Part shown: positions 5,981-14,891 of the stretch, piece by piece
Layout of the letters: every line of letters begins with the position of its first letter
Numbering within the stretch: position 1 is the first letter of the stretch
Assembly: GCA_019117185.1 (NCBI GenBank)
Contig: DXAF01000056.1
Span: forward strand, 1-35,499
From: Candidatus Limosilactobacillus intestinipullorum
Lineage (GTDB): Bacteria > Bacillota > Bacilli > Lactobacillales > Lactobacillaceae
Length of the DNA stretch: 35,499 bases
Reading direction: 5' to 3'
Notes under the pieces: generated by a model
The model's input: only the letters and a program-made list of their open reading frames with translations
Databases searched by the model: none
Told to the model about the DNA's origin: nothing
Position numbers and translations under genes: made by a program

Positions 5981-8002
5981 TCACCCCTTTCTGAGCACGC
6001 TTAAGAAGCGTTGAACAACGTTTTCACTGGTAAAACCGTATTGAGCGGCCACTTGACTACCGCTACCACTCATCCCGAATTCATCAACACCCAGGACATC
6101 CCCATCGAGGCCCACGTATTGGCCCCACAGTGCTGGGCTCGCCATCTCAACGGCTAGGCGGGCACGGACGTTATGTGGTAGAACCCGCTCCCGGTATTCT
6201 GCAGTTTGCTGGTTAAAGCGTTCCATGCTTGGCATCGACACGACCCGAACTTCAATACCGTGTTGAGTAGCCAGCTGCTGCTTAGCGGCCAGTGCTAATG
6301 ACAATTCAGAACCGGTGGCCATGATAATTCCCGCTGGTTGACCATTTGCGGCATCAGCGGCCACGTAGGCGCCACGACTAACGTCAGCATTGATAGTTTC
6401 CTTCAGGACGGGTAGGTTCTGTCGGGAGGCAATGATGACACTAGGTCGGTCATTCGTCTGTGCAATTATCTTCCACATCCGAACCACTTCATTGGCATCG
6501 GCCGGCCGGAAGACTTGAACATTTGGGATTGTCTGTAGCATTGCTAACTGTTCAACTGGTTCATGAGTCGGACCATCTTCACCAACCGCCAACGAGTCAT
6601 GAGTAAAGATAAAGACCGATGGTAGGTGTTGAAGAGCAGCCAGACGAATTGCTGACTTAAGGTAGTCACTAAATACCATGAAGGTACTGCAATAAGCGCT
6701 GCTGCCGCCATGAAGGTTAATTCCGTTAACCGCGGCGGCCATGGCAAATTCACGAACACCGAAGTAAATGTTACGGCCACCATAATTCGACGGCTTAAAT
6801 ACCTGGTCACCCTTCAAATTCGTCTTGTTCGACGAGAAGAGGTCTGCCGACCCGCCCCATAATTGCGGATTGGCAGCGGCTAAGTCTTGTAGTGTTTCTG
6901 CATTGGCAACCCGGGTTGAAACCTGGTCACCAACCTGGTGGTGGCTGGCCAAGTGAGCCGTATCAAGGTACTTTTGCTCAAGTTGGTGAGCTGCCGCCGG
7001 GTACTTCTGCTGGTAACCCTCGTATAGTTTCTGCCAAGCCTGGTACTTTTCTTCCTTGGCACCAGCATACTGGGCAAATTGTTCATAAACCGCAGTCGGG
7101 TATTCAAAGGGGGCGTATGGCCAGCCATAGTTTTCACGGGTGATTGCCACATTATGGTCACCAAGTGGGGAGCCGTGGACCTTGCTTGTTCCCTCATCCG
7201 GCGTATTGAAACCAATGATCGTCTTAACCTCAATCAGCGATGGCTGGTCCGTCTGCCGGGCATTGCGGATGGCCTGGGCGATTGCGTCCAGGTCGGTCCC
7301 GTCTTCCACCAACTGGTAGTCCCAGTGGGCGGCCTTAAAGCGGGCTGCGGCATTTTCGTTCGTGCTCAAGTTCAGCGGACCATCCAAGGTCACATCATTA
7401 GAGTCATAGAGCACAATTAGCCGTCCCAGCCGGTTCTTCCCGGCCAGGTTAATCGACTCCTCGGCAACCCCTTCCATTAGGTCACCATCACCAACAATTG
7501 AGTAGGTATAGTGGTCAAAGAGGGGGTAGCCCGGTTCGTTATATTGGACGGCCAAGTGACGTTCGGCCATCGCCATCCCAACGGCCATTGCAAATCCCTG
7601 CCCCAGTGGACCAGTTGAGGCATCGACCCCGGGAGTTAGCTGGTATTCGGGGTGGCCCGGCGTCTTGGAACCCAACTTACGGAAGTGTTTAATATCGTCA
7701 AGGCTGACGTTAAAGCCGTTAAAGTGTAGCAAGCTATACAGGAGGGCCGAACAGTGACCGCCAGACAAGACGAAGCGGTCCCGGTTAATCCATTGCGGGT
7801 CATCAGGGTTAAAGTTTAAGAACTTCTCCCAGAGCGTGTAGGCCAGCGGGGCCATACCAATTGGCGAACCAGGGTGACCACTCTTGGCGTTTTCAATCAT
7901 GTCAATACTCATAAAGCGCAGTGCATTGACTGCTAATTGGTCATTTAAAGTAAACTCGTGCTGCCGTGGACGGGTGAGCACCGTATTCAGACTACTAATC
8001 AT
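5981..8002 (-). CDS. tkt: Transketolase
   Basis: A thiamine diphosphate enzyme moving two-carbon units between sugar phosphates in the non-oxidative pentose phosphate pathway. The 673 residues are slightly longer than the usual 660-665 because of an N-terminal extension (MISSLNTVLTRPRQHEFTL) before DQLAVNALRF. Motifs: SGHPGSPIGMAPLAYTLW, the ThDP motif GDGDLMEGV followed by Asn in NLAGKN, the pyrimidine-domain VREFAMAAAVNGI, and DGPTHEPVEQLA with the histidine expected at the active site. The start ATG has GTGAGG 10 bases upstream. It is preceded by a 16-base gap to the TIM-like gene and forms one operon with the transaldolase. Confidence 0.96.
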   Translation of the reverse strand: MISSLNTVLTRPRQHEFTLNDQLAVNALRFMSIDMIENAKSGHPGSPIGMAPLAYTLWEKFLNFNPDDPQWINRDRFVLSGGHCSALLYSLLHFNGFNVSLDDIKHFRKLGSKTPGHPEYQLTPGVDASTGPLGQGFAMAVGMAMAERHLAVQYNEPGYPLFDHYTYSIVGDGDLMEGVAEESINLAGKNRLGRLIVLYDSNDVTLDGPLNLSTNENAAARFKAAHWDYQLVEDGTDLDAIAQAIRNARQTDQPSLIEVKTIIGFNTPDEGTSKVHGSPLGDHNVAITRENYGWPYAPFEYPTAVYEQFAQYAGAKEEKYQAWQKLYEGYQQKYPAAAHQLEQKYLDTAHLASHHQVGDQVSTRVANAETLQDLAAANPQLWGGSADLFSSNKTNLKGDQVFKPSNYGGRNIYFGVREFAMAAAVNGINLHGGSSAYCSTFMVFSDYLKSAIRLAALQHLPSVFIFTHDSLAVGEDGPTHEPVEQLAMLQTIPNVQVFRPADANEVVRMWKIIAQTNDRPSVIIASRQNLPVLKETINADVSRGAYVAADAANGQPAGIIMATGSELSLALAAKQQLATQHGIEVRVVSMPSMERFNQQTAEYRERVLPHNVRARLAVEMASPALWGQYVGLDGDVLGVDEFGMSGSGSQVAAQYGFTSENVVQRFLSVLRKG

Positions 8003-8018
8003 ATTTTTAAAACCTCAC

Positions 8019-8537
8019 TTATTTAATTAAGACACCGTCGACGTTGACATCCCATAAAACGGTGGCTAGTTCATCTTCAAAGACAAAGCCACCGTAGATA
8101 ATTTGAACGTGGCTGGCTATGTCGCGGTCGTACAAAATCTGGATGACGTCCCGAATTTGACGGTGGGCAATTCGAATCCGCTGAGCATCCGCTGGTAGGC
8201 GGCACTCAGCTGCCCAGCTTGGCGCATAAATCACCACCAGGCGAGCAACCGCCGCGGCACTGACCCCTGCTAGGGCGTTTGCAAATTGCCGACTCACCTG
8301 GTTAGCAAAGTCGACGGGGGTTAGCCGCAGGTCCCCCTCATCCAGCTGTAAAACTGGCTGGTCATCCTCCGCAAGGATTCGCTTCAGTTGGTGGTTAACC
8401 ACTAGCGATGGTTGAGCAAGCAAAGATAATACCCGGCAGTTAACTACCTTTCCCAGTTGGCCACCAACCGTGGATTGAACCGTCAAATCTTTCAGCGTTG
8501 GTAGGAGCTCAGGCATTAAATTCCGTTTTTTTAGCAT
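8019..8537 (-). CDS. Degenerate triosephosphate isomerase-like protein
   Basis: 172 residues from the ATG at 8537 (MLKKRNLMPELLPTL), which has AGGGTGA 6 bases upstream; a longer ATG frame would overlap the transaldolase gene. The second half aligns by eye with the C-terminal half of TpiA: NALAGVSAAAVARLVVIYAP matches the ALAGLS-LVIAYEP region, and IIYGGFVFEDELATVLWDVN matches IIYGGSVKPEN-DID. The catalytic Glu of YEPVWAIGTG is Ala here (YAPSWAAECR), the GTG phosphate grip is gone, and the GHSERR catalytic His position is CRVLSL. The first barrel strands are mostly missing. It cannot be a normal isomerase. Placement between transaldolase and transketolase suggests a retained regulatory or binding role, or slow decay. 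Confidence 0.75.
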   Translation of the reverse strand: MLKKRNLMPELLPTLKDLTVQSTVGGQLGKVVNCRVLSLLAQPSLVVNHQLKRILAEDDQPVLQLDEGDLRLTPVDFANQVSRQFANALAGVSAAAVARLVVIYAPSWAAECRLPADAQRIRIAHRQIRDVIQILYDRDIASHVQIIYGGFVFEDELATVLWDVNVDGVLIK

Positions 8538-8547
8538 TGTGATCACC

Positions 8548-9204
8548 CTACTTTTGTTGGAGTCGTTCAAATTCTGCCCAGTCCTTCTTAAAGGTTGCGA
8601 GGCCCTTATCCGTTAACGGGTGCTCCCAGAGTTTTGGAATCAGGTGTCCGGGAATCGTTGCGATGTCACAGCCGGCAAGTGCTACTTGTTCGACGTGTTG
8701 GCAGTGGCGAATCGAGGCGGCAATGATCTCTGTCTGGTAGCCGTAAACATCAAAAATCTGCCGGAGCTTTTCAACCAGTTCCAGGCCACTTGCACCAATA
8801 TCGTCAAGTCGGCCGAGGAAGGGGCTGACATAAGTGGCACCGGCCTTGGCGGCGAGCATTCCCTGCACGGCGGAAAAGACCAGGGTCACATTGGTCTTGA
8901 TCCCTTCCTTGGAAAGAATGCTGACCGCCTTTAATCCGGCCTCGGTCATGGGGATCTTAACGACAATGTTATCGGCCCAGGCGCTTAGTTCACGGGCTTG
9001 GGCAACCATCTCATCGGTATCATCCGCCGTTACCTCTGCGCTGACGGGGCCGTCAACAATCGCACAGATTTCCTTTTCAACGGTTTCCCAGTCTTTTCCT
9101 TCGCGGGCAATGATGGTGGGGTTAGTCGTGACCCCGTCAAGTAGGCCCAGGTCATTAATACGTTTAATTTCAGCAATGTTAGCTGTGTCGGCAAAAATTT
9201 TCAT
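8548..9204 (-). CDS. TalC-type transaldolase / fructose-6-phosphate aldolase family
   Basis: 218 residues, the size of the short FSA/TalC family. Begins [20 protein letters not shown] and contains [14 protein letters not shown] and [16 protein letters not shown]; the Lys in VVKIP is the Schiff-base residue. Also [20 protein letters not shown] and [11 protein letters not shown]. In the company of transketolase it most likely exchanges dihydroxyacetone units between sedoheptulose 7-phosphate and glyceraldehyde 3-phosphate; family members may instead act as fructose-6-phosphate aldolases, and the sequence does not separate these. It is the first gene of the operon, behind AGGAGA and a TTGACA promoter. 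Confidence 0.93.
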   Translation of the reverse strand: MKIFADTANIAEIKRINDLGLLDGVTTNPTIIAREGKDWETVEKEICAIVDGPVSAEVTADDTDEMVAQARELSAWADNIVVKIPMTEAGLKAVSILSKEGIKTNVTLVFSAVQGMLAAKAGATYVSPFLGRLDDIGASGLELVEKLRQIFDVYGYQTEIIAASIRHCQHVEQVALAGCDIATIPGHLIPKLWEHPLTDKGLATFKKDWAEFERLQQK

Positions 9205-9260
9205 AGTAATAATCTCCTCAAAAAATAATTTTATTTCGCTGGTTAATCAGTATGCCTAAG

Positions 9261-9289
9261 TTCTTAACCGGTCTGGTAATTTCTGTCAA
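9261..9289 (-). promoter_or_regulatory. Promoter of transaldolase-transketolase operon
   Basis: On the minus strand a consensus -35 TTGACA (9284-9289) is followed after 17 bases by TAAGAA (9261-9266), a poor -10. A weak -10 with a perfect -35 would suit activation or fine control. The start site is expected about 50 bases before the ATG. Confidence 0.4.
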
Positions 9290-9313
9290 GTAAAGTAGAC
9301 CAATTTTATTTTG

Positions 9314-9327
9314 TGCAACCAGTTGCA
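9314..9327. promoter_or_regulatory. Candidate LacI-family operator
   Basis: TGCAACCAGTTGCA has perfect 6-base arms around a CA centre. It lies 25 bases upstream of the -35 of the transaldolase operon. The form resembles LacI/GalR family operators and cre boxes, but the central CG typical of these is CA here. Confidence 0.4.
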
Positions 9328-9402
9328 TCTAACCCACAGTAACATTGCTTTTTACTAAATTTTACTTTTTTACCATCAAATTAAGGACTAATCTGTTGAT
9401 AT

Positions 9403-9422
9403 ATTTGGATTTTATTCCAAAT
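9403..9422. promoter_or_regulatory. Inverted repeat touching the AAA ATPase promoter
   Basis: ATTTGGA (9403-9409) and TCCAAAT (9416-9422) are a perfect 7-base inverted repeat with a 6-base spacer, immediately before the -35 at 9423. Candidate operator or UP-like element. Confidence 0.4.
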
Positions 9423-9451
9423 TTGCAGAGGTTAACAAATTCTGCTATGAT
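9423..9451 (+). promoter_or_regulatory. Promoter of AAA ATPase gene
   Basis: TTGCAG (9423-9428), a 17-base spacer and TATGAT (9446-9451), with TG at 9443-9444 giving an extended -10. The start codon follows about 30 bases after the expected transcription start. Confidence 0.5.
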
Positions 9452-9486
9452 TCGGTTATTCGATGATTTTTACTGGAGATGAGTGG

Positions 9487-10665
9487 ATGTTCGTGCGTTC
9501 TAGTCAACTAGACCAATTGAAGAATTCGATAAGTAACTCAACAATTAAAGTGATTTACGGGGTGCGCCGAGCTGGTAAAACAACCCTGCTTGAGCAATTT
9601 CGTTCCTATTTGCGCCGGCAGGGTGTCGCCAGTCAGCGAATCATTTATCATGACCTTGACCGACTCCTTACCCGTTTGAGTAGCCCGGCAACAATTTTTG
9701 CGCAAATAAAAAAGGAGCTCATCATTGGAAAGACAAACTATGTCTTCCTCGATGAACTCGAATGCTTACCAAATTATGCCCAACTGGTCGCCCGCCTACG
9801 CTCGTTACCCGCGGTCGACCTATACGTCACGAGCTCTGAGGCCGGGATCCAATCTCTTGCGGCCACCTTTCCATGTTCTTTAGTCTACCTTGGCCCCCTT
9901 CGTTTCAGTGAGTTTATTAACTACCACCACCAGGAAGCCAGCCTGGCGACCCTGTACCAGTACCTAAACACTGGGGGATTTCCCTTCGCCCAAGAGATTC
10001 GCAGCCACGCCACAATTCAAAACTACTTTGAGGAAGTCCTCAGCACCGTGATCATCAATGGCTTTGCACGCCAGGATGGCCTGTGTAGTCCCCGCCTGGC
10101 CATGCAGCTGGCGACCTTTTTAACTAAACAAGCGGGCCGGCTAACCAATGTTTCACAGGCTGTCGCCGCACTCCAAGATGCCAAAATCAATGTTTCTAAC
10201 AAGACCCTGGCAAGCTACCTTTCCTTCCTCCAGCGGTGCTTTTTATTTACCCCCTGCCCAGCGCTGGACTTACGGACCGGCAAGGCTAAGGTAACCAACC
10301 GCCAGTATTTCCCGGTTGATTCCTGCTTCAATTGGCTGCTCGCTAACCACCACGGTGCGCTCTCGGCGGCCAACCTAACAACGGTGGTTTTTAACGAGTT
10401 ACGGGCACGGGGCTTCACGGTTTACACCCACCAGGTTGGCCGCTACCCCGTTACCTTCATCGCCGTCCGTGACGGACAACGACACTTCTTCCAGTTTAAC
10501 TTTTCACTCCTCACGTCGGCGGCTTACCAGCAGGCTAGCACCGGCTTGCGTCACGCCCCGGCTTCTTGTCCCCGGACCCTAATCACTGCCAAACCATACC
10601 TGGGTGACACCAGCCAGGCACCCTTTCAAACCGTTGACCTCATCGATTGGTTGATGGAAAAGTGA
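9487..10665 (+). CDS. AAA family ATPase with DUF4143-type C-terminal domain
   Basis: The ATG at 9487 (MFVRSSQLDQLKNSI) has GGAG 8 bases upstream; the ATG 24 bases earlier has no ribosome binding site. 393 residues. Walker A is GVRRAGKTTLL (25-35) and Walker B is NYVFLDELE (about 84-92), followed by the AAA_14 pattern in which an arginine-rich P-loop enzyme is joined to a C-terminal DUF4143 region (TGGFPFAQEI near 165-175, then a winged-helix-like part). Substrate is unknown for this widespread family; some are proposed as accessory or defence-linked ATPases. It is monocistronic, transcribed away from the pentose phosphate operon, and ends at a bidirectional terminator. Confidence 0.85.
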   Translation: MFVRSSQLDQLKNSISNSTIKVIYGVRRAGKTTLLEQFRSYLRRQGVASQRIIYHDLDRLLTRLSSPATIFAQIKKELIIGKTNYVFLDELECLPNYAQLVARLRSLPAVDLYVTSSEAGIQSLAATFPCSLVYLGPLRFSEFINYHHQEASLATLYQYLNTGGFPFAQEIRSHATIQNYFEEVLSTVIINGFARQDGLCSPRLAMQLATFLTKQAGRLTNVSQAVAALQDAKINVSNKTLASYLSFLQRCFLFTPCPALDLRTGKAKVTNRQYFPVDSCFNWLLANHHGALSAANLTTVVFNELRARGFTVYTHQVGRYPVTFIAVRDGQRHFFQFNFSLLTSAAYQQASTGLRHAPASCPRTLITAKPYLGDTSQAPFQTVDLIDWLMEK

Positions 10666-10675
10666 GCAATTAATA

Positions 10676-10717
10676 AAAGCCGCCCAGACACTGGAAAACC
10701 AGAATTTGGGCGGCTTT
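10676..10717. terminator. Bidirectional terminator between AAA ATPase and coaA
   Basis: AAAGCCGCCCA pairs with TTGGGCGGCTTT, with A-rich and T-rich flanks on both strands. It separates two converging genes. Confidence 0.7.
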
Positions 10718-10727
10718 GGTTAATTTA

Positions 10728-11651
10728 TCAGTCGTGACGAAGGTAAAGGCGGTCAACCACGTGGCCGTGCGTCTTATGCAAGATCAGATTAGCACGGGTC
10801 TTAGTAGGTAAGATAAAATCCGTCAGGTTAGGCAGATCAACTTTTTCCCAAACATCCCGGGCCATGGCAAAAGCTTCGTCTTGATCGCCCTGTGAGTACG
10901 GATAGTAGTAATTTGACGGGTCGGTAAAGGCCGTCTTTAAAAGCAGGCCAAACCGTTGCAGGTACCAGCACTCAATCAATTCAGGGTCAGCATCTACGTA
11001 GATCGACCAGTCAAAATAGTCACTTACGTAGAGCCGCTGGTTGGTCGGCAATTGGAGGGTATTGATTCCTTCCACAATTAAAATGTCAGGATGGTCAATC
11101 ATCAGCGGCTTATCAGGCTGGACATCATACACTTGGTGGGAGTATGTCGGTGCCGTAACGACTGGCTCCCCGGCCTTAACATCATTGAGGAACTTCAGTA
11201 ACTTCTCCATATCATAAGACTCTGGGAAGCCTTTCCGGTCCATAATCCCCCGGCGCTTTAACTCTGCATTGGGGAAGAGAAAACCATCCGTGGTCATTAA
11301 CTCAACCCGCTTATCAGGAAGGAGTTTATTGAGCAAGATGCTCAGCAAACGGGCAATCGTGCTCTTCCCTACGGCAACCGAACCTGCGATCCCGATGATA
11401 TACGGTACCCGTCGGACGGGCTGGCGGAGAAAAGTTGACTTTTGCATCTGCCAACTCAAGAAGTTCTGATAGTGAAGCTGTAACAGTTTGATCAATGGCA
11501 GGTAGACATCCTGCACGTCTTCAATCGAAATCCGGTCATTCAATGACTTAATCTCATCCAAGTTCTCCTGGTTTAGGTGGACTGAATCAGCCGGAAAGAA
11601 GCTGTGCCACGTCTGCCGATCGAATTGTTCATAATTCATCCATTCATCCAT
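10728..11651 (-). CDS. coaA: Type I pantothenate kinase
   Basis: Phosphorylates pantothenate with ATP, the first and usually limiting step of coenzyme A synthesis. Starting at the ATG at 11651 ([18 protein letters not shown]), with AAAGGGA 8 bases upstream, it has 307 residues, the normal length; an in-frame ATG 72 bases upstream is not supported. Walker A is [12 protein letters not shown] (87-98), followed by [13 protein letters not shown] and RKGFPESYD, which carry conserved pantothenate-site residues, and [12 protein letters not shown]. Monocistronic, convergent with the AAA ATPase. Confidence 0.96.
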   Translation of the reverse strand: MDEWMNYEQFDRQTWHSFFPADSVHLNQENLDEIKSLNDRISIEDVQDVYLPLIKLLQLHYQNFLSWQMQKSTFLRQPVRRVPYIIGIAGSVAVGKSTIARLLSILLNKLLPDKRVELMTTDGFLFPNAELKRRGIMDRKGFPESYDMEKLLKFLNDVKAGEPVVTAPTYSHQVYDVQPDKPLMIDHPDILIVEGINTLQLPTNQRLYVSDYFDWSIYVDADPELIECWYLQRFGLLLKTAFTDPSNYYYPYSQGDQDEAFAMARDVWEKVDLPNLTDFILPTKTRANLILHKTHGHVVDRLYLRHD

Positions 11652-11834
11652 GTTCAAAATCCCTTTATCGCCAAAATGTAAACGGTTACTATCAATGATA
11701 CCATACTTCGCTGGAGATACCATTTAGTTTAGATTTTCACTTATTACCGAATTAGTTTAAGTATACTGGAAAAGCCTACGATTTACACTGGTTTGTTCTA
11801 TAATTAGTGGTGATTATAGCAAAGGAGGACTACT

Positions 11835-12482
11835 ATGCCAGAATTCACCACTTCACTTACCACGACCATCGAACGGGCTTGCCAGGCCAGCATTGCTCAC
11901 CTCTTCATAAGTCAGCTCAGTTCTGGGGAATTACCCTTAGCCACGTTTCGTTACTACCTCATCCAAGACCACCACTACCTAACGGCCTTTAACCGGCTCC
12001 ACCAGTTGGTTGCCCAGCAGCTTCCCGAGCCAGATGCGACAACTCTTTCCCACCTGGGCGAGGGTGAAGACCTGGCCCGACAAAAGATGCACCGTGAGAT
12101 TGGTCTTAGTCAAGACGAACTGCTAACTACCCCGACGGCCCCCACGGCCTACGCCTATATTAGCCACATGTACTACCAGTTAAACCAGTACGGGACCGCC
12201 ACTGCGACTGCTGGACTCCTCCCCTGCTACTGGCTATATAGTCTCGTTGCCCAACAGCTCGCTGGTCAGCAAAGCCCGGTTCCCCTGTACCAGGAATTCT
12301 TTGATGGTTATGCGACAACCGACTTTACCACCAGTACCAAGGAGATGACAGCCATCGTCAACCGTCAAGCCGCCGCAGCAAATTCAACGACCCGCCAGCA
12401 GATGCGGACCGCCTTTAACATCTCTTGTTACTATGAGAAACAGTTTTGGCAAATGGCCCTCACCAAGCAGGGGTGGAAATAA
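11835..12482 (+). CDS. tenA: TenA-type thiaminase II (aminopyrimidine aminohydrolase)
   Basis: 215 residues of all-helical TenA/THI-4 fold, normal length. Active-site residues can be placed: Asp45 in LIQDHHYL, Cys131 in LLPCYWLY (the nucleophile), and a Glu near 205 in CYYEKQFW. Family enzymes hydrolyse aminomethyl-pyrimidines from thiamine breakdown to hydroxymethyl-pyrimidine for salvage. A strong AAAGGAGG precedes the ATG. No other thiamine gene and no TPP riboswitch features are seen around it, so it seems to be a free-standing salvage gene. Product thiamine diphosphate is the cofactor of transketolase nearby, though that proximity may be chance. Confidence 0.9.
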   Translation: MPEFTTSLTTTIERACQASIAHLFISQLSSGELPLATFRYYLIQDHHYLTAFNRLHQLVAQQLPEPDATTLSHLGEGEDLARQKMHREIGLSQDELLTTPTAPTAYAYISHMYYQLNQYGTATATAGLLPCYWLYSLVAQQLAGQQSPVPLYQEFFDGYATTDFTTSTKEMTAIVNRQAAAANSTTRQQMRTAFNISCYYEKQFWQMALTKQGWK

Positions 12483-12499
12483 AACCTATTAGCATAAAT

Positions 12500-12547
12500 A
12501 AAGCGGCCCGTCAGTGTTCGGAAAATTCAAACGCTGACGGCCGCTTT
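12500..12547. terminator. Bidirectional terminator between tenA and copA
   Basis: AAAGCGGCC-GTCAG pairs with CTGACGGCCGCTTT around a loop of about 18 bases; flanked by A on one side and T on the other. Serves two convergent genes. Confidence 0.7.
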
Positions 12548-12567
12548 GTCTACTAGCCTTTAACTTT

Positions 12568-14487
12568 TCATACTTCAATCTGAGTCCGGTTTAACAGCAG
12601 TGAGGAACTAACCACCGAAACTGAACTGAAGGCCATTGCCAAGGCCGCAAATTCGGGCGTCAGGATAAAGCCCACGCCGGCAAAGATTCCGGCCGCAATT
12701 GGGATTCCAATTACGTTATAGATCAAGGCCCAGAACAGGTTTAGCTTAATCCGGCTAAAGGTCTTTTGGCTCATTGCCAGGGCCCAAACAACCCCACGGA
12801 GGTCGTTTTGTACCAGCACAATGTCACCGGACTCAATTGCAATATCAGTTCCGGATCCCATCGCGATGCCGACATCGGCCGTAGTCAGCGCTGGTGCGTC
12901 GTTGATCCCGTCACCAACGAAGGCTACCGGCCCATCCTGTTGTAATTCTTCAACCCGTTGAGCCTTCTCATTTGGCAAAACATTGGCCACCACCTGGTCA
13001 ATCCCGACTTGCTGGGCAATTGTCTGGGCTACCCGGTCATTATCACCAGTGATCATTACCGTCTTTAACCCCCGGTCATGCAGGGCTGCGATTGCTTGGG
13101 CGGACGATGGCTTTGGGGCATCCTGGATGGCAATTAGGCCGATCACTTCTCCGGCCAAGCCAACCACAACAACCGTCTTGGCGGCGTCCTGCAGCTCGGC
13201 AAGTTTAGTTACCAATTGTGGGGCTAGTTGTTTACCAGCAGCCATTTTTTCATTACCGACAAAGGCCGGTTGACCATCAAGCTGTGCCTGGACACCCTTT
13301 CCTTCAACGGCCTTAAAATCACTGACCTTAACTAACTCAACTTGCTCTTCCGTTGCTTTATTAAGGATGGCACCGGCCAACGGGTGTTCTGACGAGGCTT
13401 CCAGGCTTGCCGCCACTTGGAGGACTTGTCCTTGGTCATGTCCGACCACGTCAGTCACGACCGGCTTGCCTACCGTAATTGTCCCCGTCTTATCAAAGAT
13501 AACCGTCTTAACCGCGTTAACTTCTTCCAGGGCTTCACCATTCTTGATCAGGACCCCCATCTTAGCGGCCCGGCCGGTTCCCACCATCAGGGCAGTCGGT
13601 GTTGCCAAACCAAGTGCACACGGGCAGGCAATGACGATCACTGAAACCGCAAAGAGCATGGCATGAGCCATGGTCGTACCTAACAAGCTGTACCAAACAA
13701 TGAAGGTAATAATTGCAATGATGAGCACCGCCGGCACAAAAATTCCGGAAATCCGGTCAGTCAGGTTTTGGATTGGTGCGTGGCTAGTTTGAGCCTTCTT
13801 AACCGTCTCAACAATTTGGGCCAGCATTGTATCCGCCCCAACCTTGGTTGCTTTAAACGTTATGGTCCCGTGACCATTAATGGTTGATCCCACTACATGG
13901 TCACCTGCCACCTTATGCACCGGCATACTTTCACCGGTAATCATTGATTCATCAACAGTCGTCTCACCAGTGATAACCTGGCCATCAACCGGCACCTTTT
14001 GCCCCGGCTTCACCTTAACAACATCACCGACTTGCATCTCATCAAGCGGAACACTAACGAACTGACTGTCCCGCTTCACGAGCGCCGACTTCACCTGCAA
14101 GTCTAACAACTTCTTAAGGGCATTAGAAGCGTTATCGTGCATCCGTTCTTCCATCATGTCGCCCATCAGGACAAAGACGGTGATAAACGCTGCACTTTCA
14201 AAGTAGACCGGCCGGTGGGTCAGCATTGCAAAGAGACTATAGAAGTACGTAATTACGGTCCCCTCAGCCACCAGTGTGTTCATATTAGCATTATGATGGA
14301 GAAAGGCAGCCCAGGCGCTGGTCCAATACGGCCACGCGCCGATGATCATGATTAATGTCGTCATTACCAGTGCTATCCATTCATAGCCCGGCATCATCCA
14401 GTGAAGTGGCATTAACACCATCTGGATAAGCAGAGGAATTGCTAGCACCAGTGAAATCCAGAAACGACGCGTGGTTGAGAGCGTCAT
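12568..14487 (-). CDS. copA: Copper-transporting P1B-type ATPase without N-terminal metal-binding domain
   Basis: 639 residues, a heavy-metal efflux pump in the cell membrane. Motifs in order: actuator TGES (184-187), CPC in the sixth membrane helix (288-290, ACPCALGLATP) typical of copper(I) or silver(I) pumps, phosphorylated Asp332 in DKTGT, SEHP (366-369), and GDGIND hinge. The N-terminus starts directly with membrane helices, so the usual CxxC HMA domains are absent. Its ATG overlaps the cupredoxin stop by one base (TAATG), so the two are co-translated. The N-terminal cytoplasmic metal sensor seems replaced by the extracytoplasmic cupredoxin next to it. Copper as substrate is supported by the cop boxes upstream. 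Confidence 0.94.
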   Translation of the reverse strand: MTLSTTRRFWISLVLAIPLLIQMVLMPLHWMMPGYEWIALVMTTLIMIIGAWPYWTSAWAAFLHHNANMNTLVAEGTVITYFYSLFAMLTHRPVYFESAAFITVFVLMGDMMEERMHDNASNALKKLLDLQVKSALVKRDSQFVSVPLDEMQVGDVVKVKPGQKVPVDGQVITGETTVDESMITGESMPVHKVAGDHVVGSTINGHGTITFKATKVGADTMLAQIVETVKKAQTSHAPIQNLTDRISGIFVPAVLIIAIITFIVWYSLLGTTMAHAMLFAVSVIVIACPCALGLATPTALMVGTGRAAKMGVLIKNGEALEEVNAVKTVIFDKTGTITVGKPVVTDVVGHDQGQVLQVAASLEASSEHPLAGAILNKATEEQVELVKVSDFKAVEGKGVQAQLDGQPAFVGNEKMAAGKQLAPQLVTKLAELQDAAKTVVVVGLAGEVIGLIAIQDAPKPSSAQAIAALHDRGLKTVMITGDNDRVAQTIAQQVGIDQVVANVLPNEKAQRVEELQQDGPVAFVGDGINDAPALTTADVGIAMGSGTDIAIESGDIVLVQNDLRGVVWALAMSQKTFSRIKLNLFWALIYNVIGIPIAAGIFAGVGFILTPEFAALAMAFSSVSVVSSSLLLNRTQIEV

Positions 14488-14858
14488 TACTTCACAACCA
14501 CCTTTCCGTGAAACATATCCATCCCACAGGCAAAGTCAATTTCACCGGCCTTGTCGGTTGGGATATCAACGGTCGTAATCTTTTGCTTAGTCAAATCCTT
14601 GTTGACACCCAACGAAGAAAAGACCACGTGTGACAAGCAGGCGGTGTGGTCTTGCATGTCAAAGTTAACCTTGGCCGGAACTCCCTTCTTAAGGACCACA
14701 GTCGACGGTGAATAACCACCCTTAACCACTACAGTAGCGGTCTGCTCATTGTTGGCCTGTTGTGCGTGCCCCGCACTTTCCTGGTGCCGGCCAAAGAACC
14801 ACCAGATGATTAACCCAATCAAGACAACACCAACAATAATCGCTAAAATACTTCCCAT
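14487..14858 (-). CDS. Membrane-anchored cupredoxin-like copper-binding protein
   Basis: 123 residues from the ATG at 14858, which has AGGTGA 5 bases upstream; a GTG three codons earlier is possible. One N-terminal membrane helix (about 3-22), a linker rich in H/Q/N, then a beta domain with likely copper ligands: HTACLSH (His71, Cys74, His77) and ACGMDMFHGKV (Cys111, Met113, Met115, His117). This spacing fits a cupredoxin. Placed outside the membrane, it likely binds copper released by, or delivered to, the pump encoded right after it. First gene of the copper operon, directly behind the cop-box promoter. Confidence 0.85.
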   Translation of the reverse strand: MGSILAIIVGVVLIGLIIWWFFGRHQESAGHAQQANNEQTATVVVKGGYSPSTVVLKKGVPAKVNFDMQDHTACLSHVVFSSLGVNKDLTKQKITTVDIPTDKAGEIDFACGMDMFHGKVVVK

Positions 14859-14881
14859 TTTTCTCACCTCAATAATTAGTT

Positions 14882-14891
14882 TACAAATGTA
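14882..14891. promoter_or_regulatory. cop box 1 (CopY-type operator)
   Basis: TACAAATGTA is a perfect match to the cop box TACANNTGTA known for CopY repressors of lactic acid bacteria. It lies directly downstream of the -10, where repressor binding would block transcription. Confidence 0.75.

Noticed and set aside
5767-5994. 75-residue plus-strand frame between tkt and guaA
   Set aside because: It reads through the 17-bp hairpin and antisense to the better supported 31-residue ORF; no start signal.
11652-11723. N-terminal extension of coaA
   Set aside because: The normal family length and the ribosome binding site both point to the ATG at 11651.
11724-11834. TPP riboswitch before tenA
   Set aside because: The leader is short and lacks the conserved thi-box sequence.
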